From an uncultured bacterium (GTDB lineage: Bacteria > Actinomycetota > Coriobacteriia > Coriobacteriales > Eggerthellaceae), in NCBI GenBank assembly GCA_905215035.1, contig CAJMOJ010000088.1, positions 1-5,698 on the forward strand: a stretch of DNA of 5,698 nt, written 5' to 3'. Positions 1-5,486 of this stretch are shown piece by piece; position 1 is the first letter of the stretch, and every line of letters begins with the position of its first letter. The position numbers and the translations under genes were made by a program. Below the pieces are notes generated by a model that did not search any database, had not been told where the DNA came from, and worked only from the letters and a program-made list of their open reading frames with translations.

Positions 1-55
1 ACCTACGACCTTTGGATTAGAAGTCCACTGCTCTATCCAGCTGAGCTATGGGCGC
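1..55 (-). tRNA. tRNA-Arg (anticodon TCT), 3' part outside window
   Basis: Read on the minus strand, the acceptor 5' half GCGCCCA starts at 55, followed by TA, a D-arm GCTC...GAGC, and an anticodon arm whose loop CTTCTAA (17-23) carries anticodon TCT at 19-21, which decodes AGA (Arg). The rest of the variable loop, the T-arm and the acceptor 3' strand lie beyond the left edge, so the gene is incomplete here. The outermost anticodon-stem pair (G27-A43) looks mismatched; the other four pair. It is transcribed leftward, the same direction as the five protein genes, but is separated from them by a terminator and has its own -10 box. Confidence 0.93.
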
Positions 56-66
56 AAAACGTGATT

Positions 67-72
67 ATTATA
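67..72 (-). promoter_or_regulatory. -10 box of the tRNA-Arg promoter
   Basis: A perfect TATAAT on the minus strand lies about 11 nt before the tRNA 5' end. No good -35 hexamer is visible at 16-18 bp spacing (TTGCGG at 96-101 is too far). The box sits between the upstream terminator (132-165) and the tRNA, so the tRNA is probably an independent transcription unit. Confidence 0.55.
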
Positions 73-131
73 GCCTAGGAATTCAACCGCGTCTGCCGCA
101 AGCCACACGAGTGCGAAAAAACAACGCGAAA

Positions 132-165
132 CAGGAAAAGGCTCCTCGAAAGGAGCCTTTTCCTG
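132..165 (-). terminator. Rho-independent terminator after gfo copy 1 (probably bidirectional)
   Basis: A perfect 15-bp inverted repeat runs from CAGGAAAAGGCTCCT (132-146) to AGGAGCCTTTTCCTG (151-165) with a 4-nt loop, CGAA on the plus strand. The functional core is GGCTCC/GGAGCC with A4 before and T4 after it, so either strand reads as a GC stem followed by U's. It begins 25 bp past the stop codon of gfo copy 1 and is the only clear terminator in the window. On the minus strand a further T-rich stretch follows. Confidence 0.88.
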
Positions 166-190
166 CTGTATTGAAGTAAAGGAAAGTGTC

Positions 191-1237
191 TTAATCGATT
201 TCGACGAGCTTGCCGGTCTCCGCTGATTCAAGTATTGCGTTGATAACCTTCAAGGTTGCAACGCCGTCTTCGCCCGTACAACGCGGCACCGTTTCTCGTC
301 CAAGACAGAGGTCTGCGAAATGTTCGATCTCTGCCGTCATCGGGTCGTTCTTCTCAACATCGAAGTGCTCAGTGACGAGCTTCTCTGCCCAGCCGTAATG
401 ATCGTCGTCGACATAGTGGTAGAAGTCCATGTTCGGGAAACCGAACGAACCTTGCGTACCGAAGAAGCGCAGACTGTTCTCGCCCGGACACCACTGAAAG
501 AAATGATTCTCTTCAGCAGCCAAGTCATAGTTCCACGGGCCTGGCGTACCATCCGAGATGAAGTAGGTTGCCGTAACACCATTATCGAATTCGATCACGA
601 TAGAAGCAGAATCCTCGACCTCATTACCGCGAATCGTGTTACGCGCAGCAGCATAAACGCGCGTGACCTTCATGCCAGTGGTGTAGTTCAAATCGTCGAT
701 ATCGTGGATCGCGTTGATGAGGAACGGACCGCCACCCTTTTTCGTGTGCCATTCCACATCCCAATAGTTATAAGGTTTCGCAATAGCATACGTGGCTTGA
801 ATACCGACCAGATCGCCCAATTTGCCCGAAGCAATGAAATCGCGCAGGAACAGGTACTTCGTAGAAGAACGGCGATGATGACCGATAAGCAACGTGGCAT
901 CTGCCTCCTTGCACATTGCGATGATCTCGTTCGCCTCTTCAACCGTGTTGGCAATGGGCTTTTCGAGCAAGATATTGCGAACACCAGCGTCGAGTGCATT
1001 ACGGGTCGCACTCACATGCAAGCCATTCGGCAGCGCGATCGCAACCGCATCGAGCGGTACCTCATTGAGCAGCTCGGTATAATCCGCATAGAGCGGTACC
1101 TCAAGTTCTGCAGCAACGTCTTCAGCTTGCTGACCGAAGCCAGCAACCGCCACCAAATCATAATCGGGATTCTTCTTCGCATCGCGCGCGATCTTCGAAC
1201 CCTGATTCAATCCGAATACGGCAAATCTAATAGCCAT
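191..1237 (-). CDS. Gfo/Idh/MocA-family NAD(P)-dependent oxidoreductase, copy 1
   Basis: The 348-aa protein belongs to the Gfo/Idh/MocA family of soluble cytoplasmic dehydrogenases, which oxidise hydroxyls of sugars, cyclitols and related polyols with NAD(P). The N-terminal Rossmann half (about 1-120) has a variant nucleotide loop GLNQGS at 9-14, with Asn where the second Gly of GxGxxG is usual. The family EKP signature is at 92-94, with Lys93 the expected catalytic lysine, followed by GHHRR at 119-123. The C-terminal half has GGGPFLINAIHDIDD at 168-182, where His178 matches the catalytic His but the usual Asp four residues earlier is Ile174. The ATG at 1235-1237 follows a strong Shine-Dalgarno GGAGGGG (1245-1251) with 7 nt spacing. 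It lies 90 bp after aroE copy 1, probably in one operon, and ends at the terminator. It is about 85% identical to copy 2. The substrate is unknown; a hydroaromatic or cyclitol is inferred from context. Confidence 0.93.
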   Translation of the reverse strand: MAIRFAVFGLNQGSKIARDAKKNPDYDLVAVAGFGQQAEDVAAELEVPLYADYTELLNEVPLDAVAIALPNGLHVSATRNALDAGVRNILLEKPIANTVEEANEIIAMCKEADATLLIGHHRRSSTKYLFLRDFIASGKLGDLVGIQATYAIAKPYNYWDVEWHTKKGGGPFLINAIHDIDDLNYTTGMKVTRVYAAARNTIRGNEVEDSASIVIEFDNGVTATYFISDGTPGPWNYDLAAEENHFFQWCPGENSLRFFGTQGSFGFPNMDFYHYVDDDHYGWAEKLVTEHFDVEKNDPMTAEIEHFADLCLGRETVPRCTGEDGVATLKVINAILESAETGKLVEID

Positions 1238-1327
1238 GTTATTACCCCTCCATTTTTCCTTGTGTACCCAAAAGATCTCTGGTGCTTACCCTCGAACACC
1301 ATGCACGAGATCATGAATAACGCGTTC
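1238..1327 (-). other. aroE1-gfo1 intergenic spacer
   Basis: This 90-bp spacer contains the gfo copy 1 Shine-Dalgarno at its 3' end and no convincing promoter or terminator. A short imperfect stem (GGTG...CACC around 1280-1301) is too weak to call. Its length nearly matches the 104-bp spacer in the other cassette, but the sequences show no clear resemblance. Confidence 0.5.
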
Positions 1328-2188
1328 TTAGTCGAAGAATTTTTCTTGGACCAGCTCCGTGGGCATTTCCTTACCTACCCAAATATCTTCAGCGATAGCA
1401 GCTTGCCACAGGAGCATGCCAAGACCATTGATGGTCTTGAGCCCCTTGGCTTCAGCATCTTCGAGCAACTTCGTCTTGCGTGGCACGTAGATGACATCCG
1501 CAACAACGAGGCCCTCAACTAAGAGCTCAGCAGGAACAACGCTTATTCCTTCCAGATCGCCCATGCCTACATTGGTAGCATTGATGAGCAATACCGATTC
1601 CGCAATGGAAGCCTTCATGGCATCCTTATCTGCCATGTCGACCAAACGAATGTTGCACCCGGTTTTTTCAGCAATATGCGCGATATGCTCTGCTGCGGCA
1701 TCGTACGAATCGTTCTTTCGCTTATAAACATCGATCGCAGCAACACCATCGAGAGCAGCCTGGGTATAGATCGCCATCGCAGCGCCACCTGCACCCATTA
1801 CCGTGACCTTCTTGCCAACCACATCAACGCCGTTTTCTTTTATATTACGCATGAAGCCCGCGCCATCGGTGTTGTGACCGATCGCTTTGCCGTCTTTGAT
1901 GACTACCGTATTGATGGCGCCCATCAGCTCAGCAGCTGGAGAGACCTCATCCATGTAGCGCGAAATATAGGTCTTGTGCGGCATGGTGACGTTATAACCA
2001 AGAAACCCAAGCTCTTTCATGCCGTTTACAGCAGCTTCGAGCTGATCAGGTTCAACATTGTAAGCAAGGTATACGCAATCGACACCAAGCTGTTCAAAAG
2101 AAAACGTATGCATAGCTGGCGAAAGCGAATGTTCCACAGGTGAGCCGATCAGGCAGATCGTTTTCGTGCAACCAGAGATATTAGGCAT
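1328..2188 (-). CDS. aroE: AroE/YdiB-family quinate/shikimate dehydrogenase, copy 1
   Basis: The 286-aa protein is of the shikimate dehydrogenase family, which interconverts shikimate and 3-dehydroshikimate (or quinate and 3-dehydroquinate) with NAD(P). The substrate half shows SPVEHSLSP (Ser21, Ser23), NVTMPHK (Thr68, catalytic Lys72), AINT (Asn93) and NTDG (catalytic Asp108); then the Rossmann motif GAGGA (132-136) and GLGMLLWQ (Gln262). Length and the C-terminal GMLLWQ...W.GKE.P resemble E. coli YdiB more than biosynthetic AroE. The cofactor loop is KRKND (156-160), unlike YdiB NRRD. The reading frame is open to 2263, but the ATG at 2186-2188 is chosen: it has AAAGGAT 6 nt away (core AGGA) and gives an N-terminus matching copy 2; the extra 25 residues would be translated operator DNA. 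It is about 70% identical to copy 2. No other aromatic-pathway gene is next to it, which favours a catabolic or accessory role over biosynthesis. Confidence 0.93.
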   Translation of the reverse strand: MPNISGCTKTICLIGSPVEHSLSPAMHTFSFEQLGVDCVYLAYNVEPDQLEAAVNGMKELGFLGYNVTMPHKTYISRYMDEVSPAAELMGAINTVVIKDGKAIGHNTDGAGFMRNIKENGVDVVGKKVTVMGAGGAAMAIYTQAALDGVAAIDVYKRKNDSYDAAAEHIAHIAEKTGCNIRLVDMADKDAMKASIAESVLLINATNVGMGDLEGISVVPAELLVEGLVVADVIYVPRKTKLLEDAEAKGLKTINGLGMLLWQAAIAEDIWVGKEMPTELVQEKFFD

Positions 2189-2209
2189 AGCAGATCCTTT
2201 ACTTCTATT

Positions 2210-2223
2210 GAGATATTGCAATA
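2210..2223 (+). repeat. Direct repeat GAGATATTGCAATA, promoter-proximal copy
   Basis: This 14-mer matches GAGATATGCAATA at 2295-2307 with one extra T. It contains the perfect palindrome TATTGCAATA (2214-2223). It is a candidate regulator-binding site just upstream of the aroE copy 1 ribosome binding site. Confidence 0.55.
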
Positions 2224-2233
2224 ATGCAGTTCC

Positions 2234-2263
2234 ACAATATCCAATATTCTCTACAAATAGCAA
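2234..2263 (-). promoter_or_regulatory. Possible sigma70-type promoter of aroE copy 1
   Basis: On the minus strand TTGCTA (2258-2263) and TATTGT (2234-2239) are separated by 18 bp. Each hexamer matches consensus at only 4 of 6 positions, as is common for activator-dependent promoters. Transcription would start near 2227, giving a leader of about 40 nt. One repeat copy (2295-2307) then falls near -68 to -80, where LysR-family recognition sites usually lie, and the other just downstream of the start site. Confidence 0.35.
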
Positions 2264-2294
2264 GTTGCTTACCTACTATTTTTACCATGAAATA

Positions 2295-2307
2295 GAGATA
2301 TGCAATA
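2295..2307 (+). repeat. Direct repeat GAGATATGCAATA, distal copy
   Basis: This is the second copy of the 2210-2223 motif, missing one T. The two starts are 85 bp apart, about eight helical turns, so a protein bound at both would sit on the same face of the DNA. It is preceded by AATA, forming AATAGAGATA (2291-2300), which also occurs inverted upstream of aroE copy 2 (5485-5494). Confidence 0.55.
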
Positions 2308-2453
2308 GAAGTGGTTGCCTTAATGTTGCTTTGTCTTAAGAAAACAGTATTCGATTCAAGGGCTGGTTGAGGCATACCATATGATGCTTTTCACCACAGT
2401 GATAGCAGATGCCATTGTTCTTCATTCTTTATTCTGCGTTGCCTTCTCCCCCA

Positions 2454-3371
2454 TTATTTCTGTAAAGGACGTACTGTTGCGGTTGGAAAATGGTAGTTTT
2501 TCATGTAGGTGACAAAATCCGATACGACTCTTGGCTGCGTAATGGCTTTATTTGAGATCAGATAGACTTTGTGAAACTCTCTAGGAGCATCTTGAAGGGG
2601 CAGATAAACAACATCGTCAAAAGCCTTGACCAAAAACGAATAGCACAACAATGCAACATCATTGGTGTCTGAATTTACCAGAGAAGACAAAGTGATTTCA
2701 TCGTTATAAGCATATTCGACGTCCAATTCGTATTCTGCCTGCTGAAGCAATGCTTTCATCTCATCGTACACCGGTGACTCTTCATGGTATGAAATGATGT
2801 GAAACTTAGCTAAGTCAGCGAGCGATACGACCGATTTTTTCGCGAGAGGATGCTTCTTGTTCACTGCGACTGCCAGCTCTTGCGCCCAGCAATAGGTGCA
2901 GTTGTATTTATTCGAAGTTTGAGGCTTTCCTGCGAAGATGACATCCAGTTTGCCTGACGCTAGTCCTTCAAACAAAGAAGGGGTGAAACCCTGAGTTATG
3001 TTGATCGTCAGACCAGCTCCACATTCGTCTTGAAAGGACTGTATCGCCTGCGACCAATCTTTACTCTGTATCGCGTAGAGCGTACCGAGGTTCAGGGTTC
3101 CATTTATCTTCCCTTCATATTCTTCGACAGCTTGAATTCCTTGCTCGATGATTCGCAATCCCCGAGAAACGTAATCATAGAATTCTTCTCCGCATGGTGT
3201 TAGTTCTATCTTATTGTTCGCACGATAGAACAAACGGGTATTTAGTTCCTTTTCGAGCGAAGAAATAGCGGCAGAAAGCGTTGGCTGCGAAACGTAAAGC
3301 TCTGAAGCAGCTTTTGTGAAATGCTTCACTTCTGCAAGCTTTTTGAAATATGTTAGATGAGAAAAATTCAC
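2454..3371 (-). CDS. LysR-type transcriptional regulator
   Basis: The 305-aa protein has normal LysR-family length and layout: an N-terminal winged helix-turn-helix (about 1-60, with FTKAASELYVSQPTLSAAIS and LEKELNTRLFYR diagnostic), a linker helix (about 61-88), and a periplasmic-binding-protein-like effector domain (about 90-300). Such proteins act as tetramers at T-N11-A-type dyads and respond to a small ligand, usually from the pathway they control. The start is GTG at 3369-3371; an in-frame TGA lies immediately upstream, so no earlier start is possible, and only a weak purine-rich Shine-Dalgarno is present, implying low expression. It lies 58 bp after gfo copy 2 with no terminator between, so it may be the third gene of that operon. 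It sits between the two cassettes, whose upstream regions carry operator-like repeats. GC content looks lower than in the enzyme genes. A CTYC pair (Cys158, Cys161) is in the effector domain. The ligand is not predictable; a shikimate- or quinate-like compound is inferred. Confidence 0.93.
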   Translation of the reverse strand: MNFSHLTYFKKLAEVKHFTKAASELYVSQPTLSAAISSLEKELNTRLFYRANNKIELTPCGEEFYDYVSRGLRIIEQGIQAVEEYEGKINGTLNLGTLYAIQSKDWSQAIQSFQDECGAGLTINITQGFTPSLFEGLASGKLDVIFAGKPQTSNKYNCTYCWAQELAVAVNKKHPLAKKSVVSLADLAKFHIISYHEESPVYDEMKALLQQAEYELDVEYAYNDEITLSSLVNSDTNDVALLCYSFLVKAFDDVVYLPLQDAPREFHKVYLISNKAITQPRVVSDFVTYMKNYHFPTATVRPLQK

Positions 3372-3429
3372 TCACTGAGCTTTCTGCTTAACGTTGATCC
3401 GAGAAAGAACTGCCAAATAAAATCATAGC

Positions 3430-4476
3430 TTATTTGATATCAACAACTTTACGCGTCTCTGCTGATTCAAGAATAGCATTGATAACTTTGAGCGTTGCAA
3501 TGCCGTCTTCACCAGTGCAACGAGGTTTAGCCTCGCGCCCCGTACACAGATCAGCAAAATGCTCGAGTTCAGCTGTCATGGGATCATTTTTTTCGATCTC
3601 GTAATGCTCAGCGATCAGCTCTTCTCCCCAACCATAATGATCGTCATCAGCGTAATGATAGAAGTCCATGTTCGGGAATCCAAGCGAACCTTTTGTTCCG
3701 AAGAAACGCAGACTATTCTCACCTGGGCACCACTTGAAGAAATGATTCTCTTCTGCAGCCAAGTCGTAGTTCCAAGGACCAGGAGTGCCATCGGAAATGA
3801 AATAGGTAGCCGTGATGCCGTTTTCGAACTCAATAACGATCGAAGCCGAGTCTTCGATCTCGTTACCACGGATCGTATTACGCGCTGCCGCATAGACCCG
3901 GTTAGCCTTCATACCAGTAGTGTAGTTTAGGTCATCAATATCATGGATCGCGTTGATGAGGAACGGGCCGCCACCTTTTTTGGTATGCCACTCGACATCA
4001 TAGTAAGCATACGGTTTCGCGATCGCATAAGAAGCCTGCACACCAACAAGATCACCAAGCTTGCCCGATTCGATAAAATCGCGCAGAAAAAGATACTTTG
4101 ACGAAGAACGACGATGATGGCCAATGAGCAGCATCGCACCTGCTTCGTTGCACATTGCGATGATTTCTTGCGCTTCTTCGACCGTATTAGCAATAGGTTT
4201 CTCTAATAGGATGTTCTTAACCCCCGCATCCAAACATGCACGCGTCGAGCTTACATGAAGCCCATTTGGAAGTGCGATCGCAACTGCATCAAGCGGAATC
4301 TCTTTTAAAAGATCATTGAAATCTGCATAGAGCGGCACCTCAAGCTCTGCTGAAACGTCTTCAGCTTGCTGGCCAAAACCTGCAACTGCCACCAGATCGA
4401 ACTCCTCACTTGCCTTTGCGTCTCGAGCTATCTTCGATCCTTGATTGAGTCCAAAAACTGCTAGTCTGATTGCCAT
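3430..4476 (-). CDS. Gfo/Idh/MocA-family NAD(P)-dependent oxidoreductase, copy 2
   Basis: The 348-aa paralogue of the protein at 191-1237 has the same length and no indels. Every recognisable motif is conserved: GLNQGS (9-14), EKP (92-94), GHHRR (119-123) and GGGPFLINAIHDIDD (168-182) with His178 present and Ile174 in place of the usual Asp. I count about 51 differences in 348 residues. They cluster at 22-26, 53-60 and 284-295, which are probably surface or interface segments; near the GGG motif 157 and 159 also change (N to A, W to Y). The ATG at 4474-4476 is preceded by AAAGGGA (4484-4490) at 7 nt. It lies 104 bp after aroE copy 2 and 58 bp before lysR, so the three probably form one operon. 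It is presumably a cytoplasmic polyol or cyclitol dehydrogenase acting with AroE copy 2; the substrate is unknown. Confidence 0.93.
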   Translation of the reverse strand: MAIRLAVFGLNQGSKIARDAKASEEFDLVAVAGFGQQAEDVSAELEVPLYADFNDLLKEIPLDAVAIALPNGLHVSSTRACLDAGVKNILLEKPIANTVEEAQEIIAMCNEAGAMLLIGHHRRSSSKYLFLRDFIESGKLGDLVGVQASYAIAKPYAYYDVEWHTKKGGGPFLINAIHDIDDLNYTTGMKANRVYAAARNTIRGNEIEDSASIVIEFENGITATYFISDGTPGPWNYDLAAEENHFFKWCPGENSLRFFGTKGSLGFPNMDFYHYADDDHYGWGEELIAEHYEIEKNDPMTAELEHFADLCTGREAKPRCTGEDGIATLKVINAILESAETRKVVDIK

Positions 4477-4498
4477 GATGAAATCCCTTTCTTTGTGA

Positions 4499-4521
4499 CC
4501 CTTGCCAAATCAATGCAAGGG
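4499..4521 (-). other. RNA hairpin in the aroE2-gfo2 spacer
   Basis: CCCTTGC (4499-4505) and GCAAGGG (4515-4521) pair perfectly around a 9-nt loop. The stem ends 22 nt before the gfo copy 2 ATG on the minus strand and is followed by TCACAAAG rather than a U-tract, so it is not a normal terminator. A second, imperfect stem lies just upstream (ATAGG 4536-4540 with CCTAT 4565-4569). These may affect message stability or the ratio of the two proteins. The equivalent spacer in cassette 1 lacks this hairpin. Confidence 0.45.
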
Positions 4522-4580
4522 AAGATTTTGAACAGATAGGCCACTGAGGTCCTCTTTAAAGACACCTATGGCAACAACCC

Positions 4581-5438
4581 TTAGTTGAAGAATTCCTCTT
4601 CAATGAACTTCGTGGGCATTTCCTTACCCACCCAAATATCTTCAGCGATCGCAGCTTGCCAAAGCAGCATACCCAGACCCGAGATTGCTTTGAGTCCCCT
4701 TGCTTCGGCATCCTTCAAGAGCTTGGTCTTACGTGGCTCGTAAACCGTATCAGCTACTGCAATGCCATCGACAAGATAATCAGGCAAAATAACGCTCTGA
4801 TCAGCTAAATCCCCCATGCCAACGCGTGTTGCATTAACGAACAACGCTGATTCAGCGATAGACTGTTTGAGTGATTCTTTGTCCTCAAGATCGATAAGGC
4901 GCATTTTGCAACCTGTCTTTTCGGCAACTTCTGCTACCCGGTCAGCGGTCGCATCAAAGAACTTATCCTTGATGTTGTAGACATCGATCGCATCAACACC
5001 ATCAAGTGCCGCTTGAGTATATATAGCCGATCCTGCACCACCTGCGCCGACGATCGTGATCTTCTTTCCGATAACATCGACTCCATTTTCCTTGAGGTTT
5101 CTCATAAAGCCAGCCCCATCAGTATTATGGCCGATGGCTTTTCCTTGCTTGATAGCAACCGTGTTTACAGCACCCATCAACTCTGCAGCATCGGATAATT
5201 CGTCAAGGTATTTCGGAATGAATGTTTTATGAGGCATAGTAACGTTATACCCTGCAAATCCCATCTTCTTCATACCTACAGCAGCAGACTCTAGGTCTTG
5301 TGGTTCAATGTCGTATGCAAGATAAACACAATCTACGCCCAACTCATTGAACGATTGAGTATGCATAGCTGGTGATAAAGAATGCTCAACTGGGGAACCG
5401 ATTAATGCGATAGTTTGTGTATGACCCGATACTTGCAT
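4581..5438 (-). CDS. aroE: AroE/YdiB-family quinate/shikimate dehydrogenase, copy 2
   Basis: The 285-aa paralogue of 1328-2188 has the same catalytic set: SPVEHSLSP (Ser20, Ser22), NVTMPHK (Thr67, Lys71), AVNT (Asn92), NTDG (Asp107), GAGGA (131-135) and GLGMLLWQ (Gln261). Numbering coincides with E. coli YdiB. Unlike copy 1, the cofactor loop NIKDKFFD (155-162) keeps the YdiB-type Asp158 and Phe160, and Arg205 (in NATRVGMG) replaces YdiB Lys205 conservatively; this favours NAD. The catalysed reaction should be reversible oxidation of the C3 hydroxyl of shikimate, quinate or a relative in the cytoplasm. The ATG at 5436-5438 follows AAAGGAAG with 6 nt from AGGA to the start. It is the first gene of the probable operon aroE2-gfo2-lysR. 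Being the housekeeping biosynthetic AroE is possible but less likely, given the duplicated pairing with a Gfo dehydrogenase and the LysR gene. Confidence 0.93.
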   Translation of the reverse strand: MQVSGHTQTIALIGSPVEHSLSPAMHTQSFNELGVDCVYLAYDIEPQDLESAAVGMKKMGFAGYNVTMPHKTFIPKYLDELSDAAELMGAVNTVAIKQGKAIGHNTDGAGFMRNLKENGVDVIGKKITIVGAGGAGSAIYTQAALDGVDAIDVYNIKDKFFDATADRVAEVAEKTGCKMRLIDLEDKESLKQSIAESALFVNATRVGMGDLADQSVILPDYLVDGIAVADTVYEPRKTKLLKDAEARGLKAISGLGMLLWQAAIAEDIWVGKEMPTKFIEEEFFN

Positions 5439-5455
5439 TGCTCTTCCTTTCAGAC

Positions 5456-5475
5456 GCGTATCAAATAGAATACGT
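5456..5475. repeat. Operator-like element, proximal copy (GCGTAT-AATAGAATA-ATACGT)
   Basis: GCGTAT (5456-5461) and ATACGT (5470-5475) form a dyad (core CGTAT/ATACG, 8-bp gap) that encloses or overlaps AATAGAATA (5464-5472). The same three elements in the same order recur at 5581-5616. It lies in the predicted leader, just upstream of the aroE copy 2 Shine-Dalgarno. Confidence 0.5.
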
Positions 5476-5486
5476 TTGGCTCTGTA

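Larger units (their letters stand above)
191..2188 (-). repeat. Tandem cassette unit A (aroE1-gfo1)
   Basis: This unit matches 3430-5438 in gene order, orientation and gene length. Identity by hand alignment is about 70% for the AroE proteins and 85% for the Gfo proteins; nucleotide identity in a sampled part of gfo is roughly 80%, with many synonymous changes. The spacers and upstream regions are not obviously conserved, so the duplication is old and both copies are kept under selection (intact frames and active-site residues). Confidence 0.85.
2201..2312. repeat. Inverted arms ACTTCTATTG / CAATAGAAGT upstream of aroE copy 1
   Basis: ACTTCTATTG at 2201-2210 is the exact reverse complement of CAATAGAAGT at 2303-2312. 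The 10-bp arms enclose 92 bp that contain the likely promoter. The proximal arm abuts the Shine-Dalgarno of aroE copy 1. The arrangement suggests paired operator half-sites or a looped complex; the distance is too large for a terminator. Confidence 0.6.
2189..2453. promoter_or_regulatory. Intergenic region between lysR and aroE copy 1
   Basis: This 265-bp region is the longest noncoding stretch in the window. Its aroE-proximal half (about 2189-2315) is AT-rich and full of repeats (listed separately) and holds a possible promoter. The lysR-proximal half (about 2316-2453) shows nothing I can name: no gene, no U-tract terminator, only a 4-bp stem around TCAC/GTGA. Whether the lysR transcript ends here or reads into aroE copy 1 cannot be decided from sequence. 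Confidence 0.6.
3430..5438 (-). repeat. Tandem cassette unit B (aroE2-gfo2)
   Basis: This is the partner of the unit at 191-2188, separated from it by lysR. No insertion sequence, integrase or short flanking duplication is visible at the edges of either unit, so the duplication mechanism cannot be read from the sequence. Confidence 0.85.

Noticed and set aside
46..231. Minus-strand open frame of 61 codons at the left end
   Set aside because: It overlaps the end of gfo copy 1, the terminator and the tRNA-Arg 5' end, and has no recognisable protein features.
320..1522. A 400-codon plus-strand open frame
   Set aside because: It runs antisense through most of gfo copy 1, the spacer and the end of aroE copy 1. 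Its protein has no recognisable domain, and both genes beneath it are strongly conserved with their paralogues. Long antisense frames are common opposite genes with biased codon use.
1676..2143. Plus-strand open frame of 155 codons opposite aroE copy 1
   Set aside because: Its sequence is explained by the antisense of a clear AroE-family gene; the corresponding frame opposite aroE copy 2 is much shorter, so it is not conserved.
2189..2263. N-terminal extension of aroE copy 1 (25 extra residues)
   Set aside because: The extension has no counterpart in copy 2 and overlaps the operator-like repeats and the ribosome binding site of the internal ATG at 2186-2188, which has a good Shine-Dalgarno.
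2313..2453. Riboswitch or small RNA gene in the lysR-aroE1 gap
   Set aside because: Only short weak stems and no terminator-like hairpin or recognisable riboswitch core were found.
3422..3427. TATGAT as a -10 box for a separate lysR promoter
   Set aside because: No acceptable -35 hexamer exists at 16-18 bp upstream in the gfo2 coding end, so a promoter is not supported.
3434..3443. Palindrome TTGATATCAA at the end of gfo copy 2 as a lysR operator
   Set aside because: It is within the gfo2 coding sequence, has no second copy nearby and no good promoter next to it; a 10-bp palindrome in AT-rich DNA is expected by chance.
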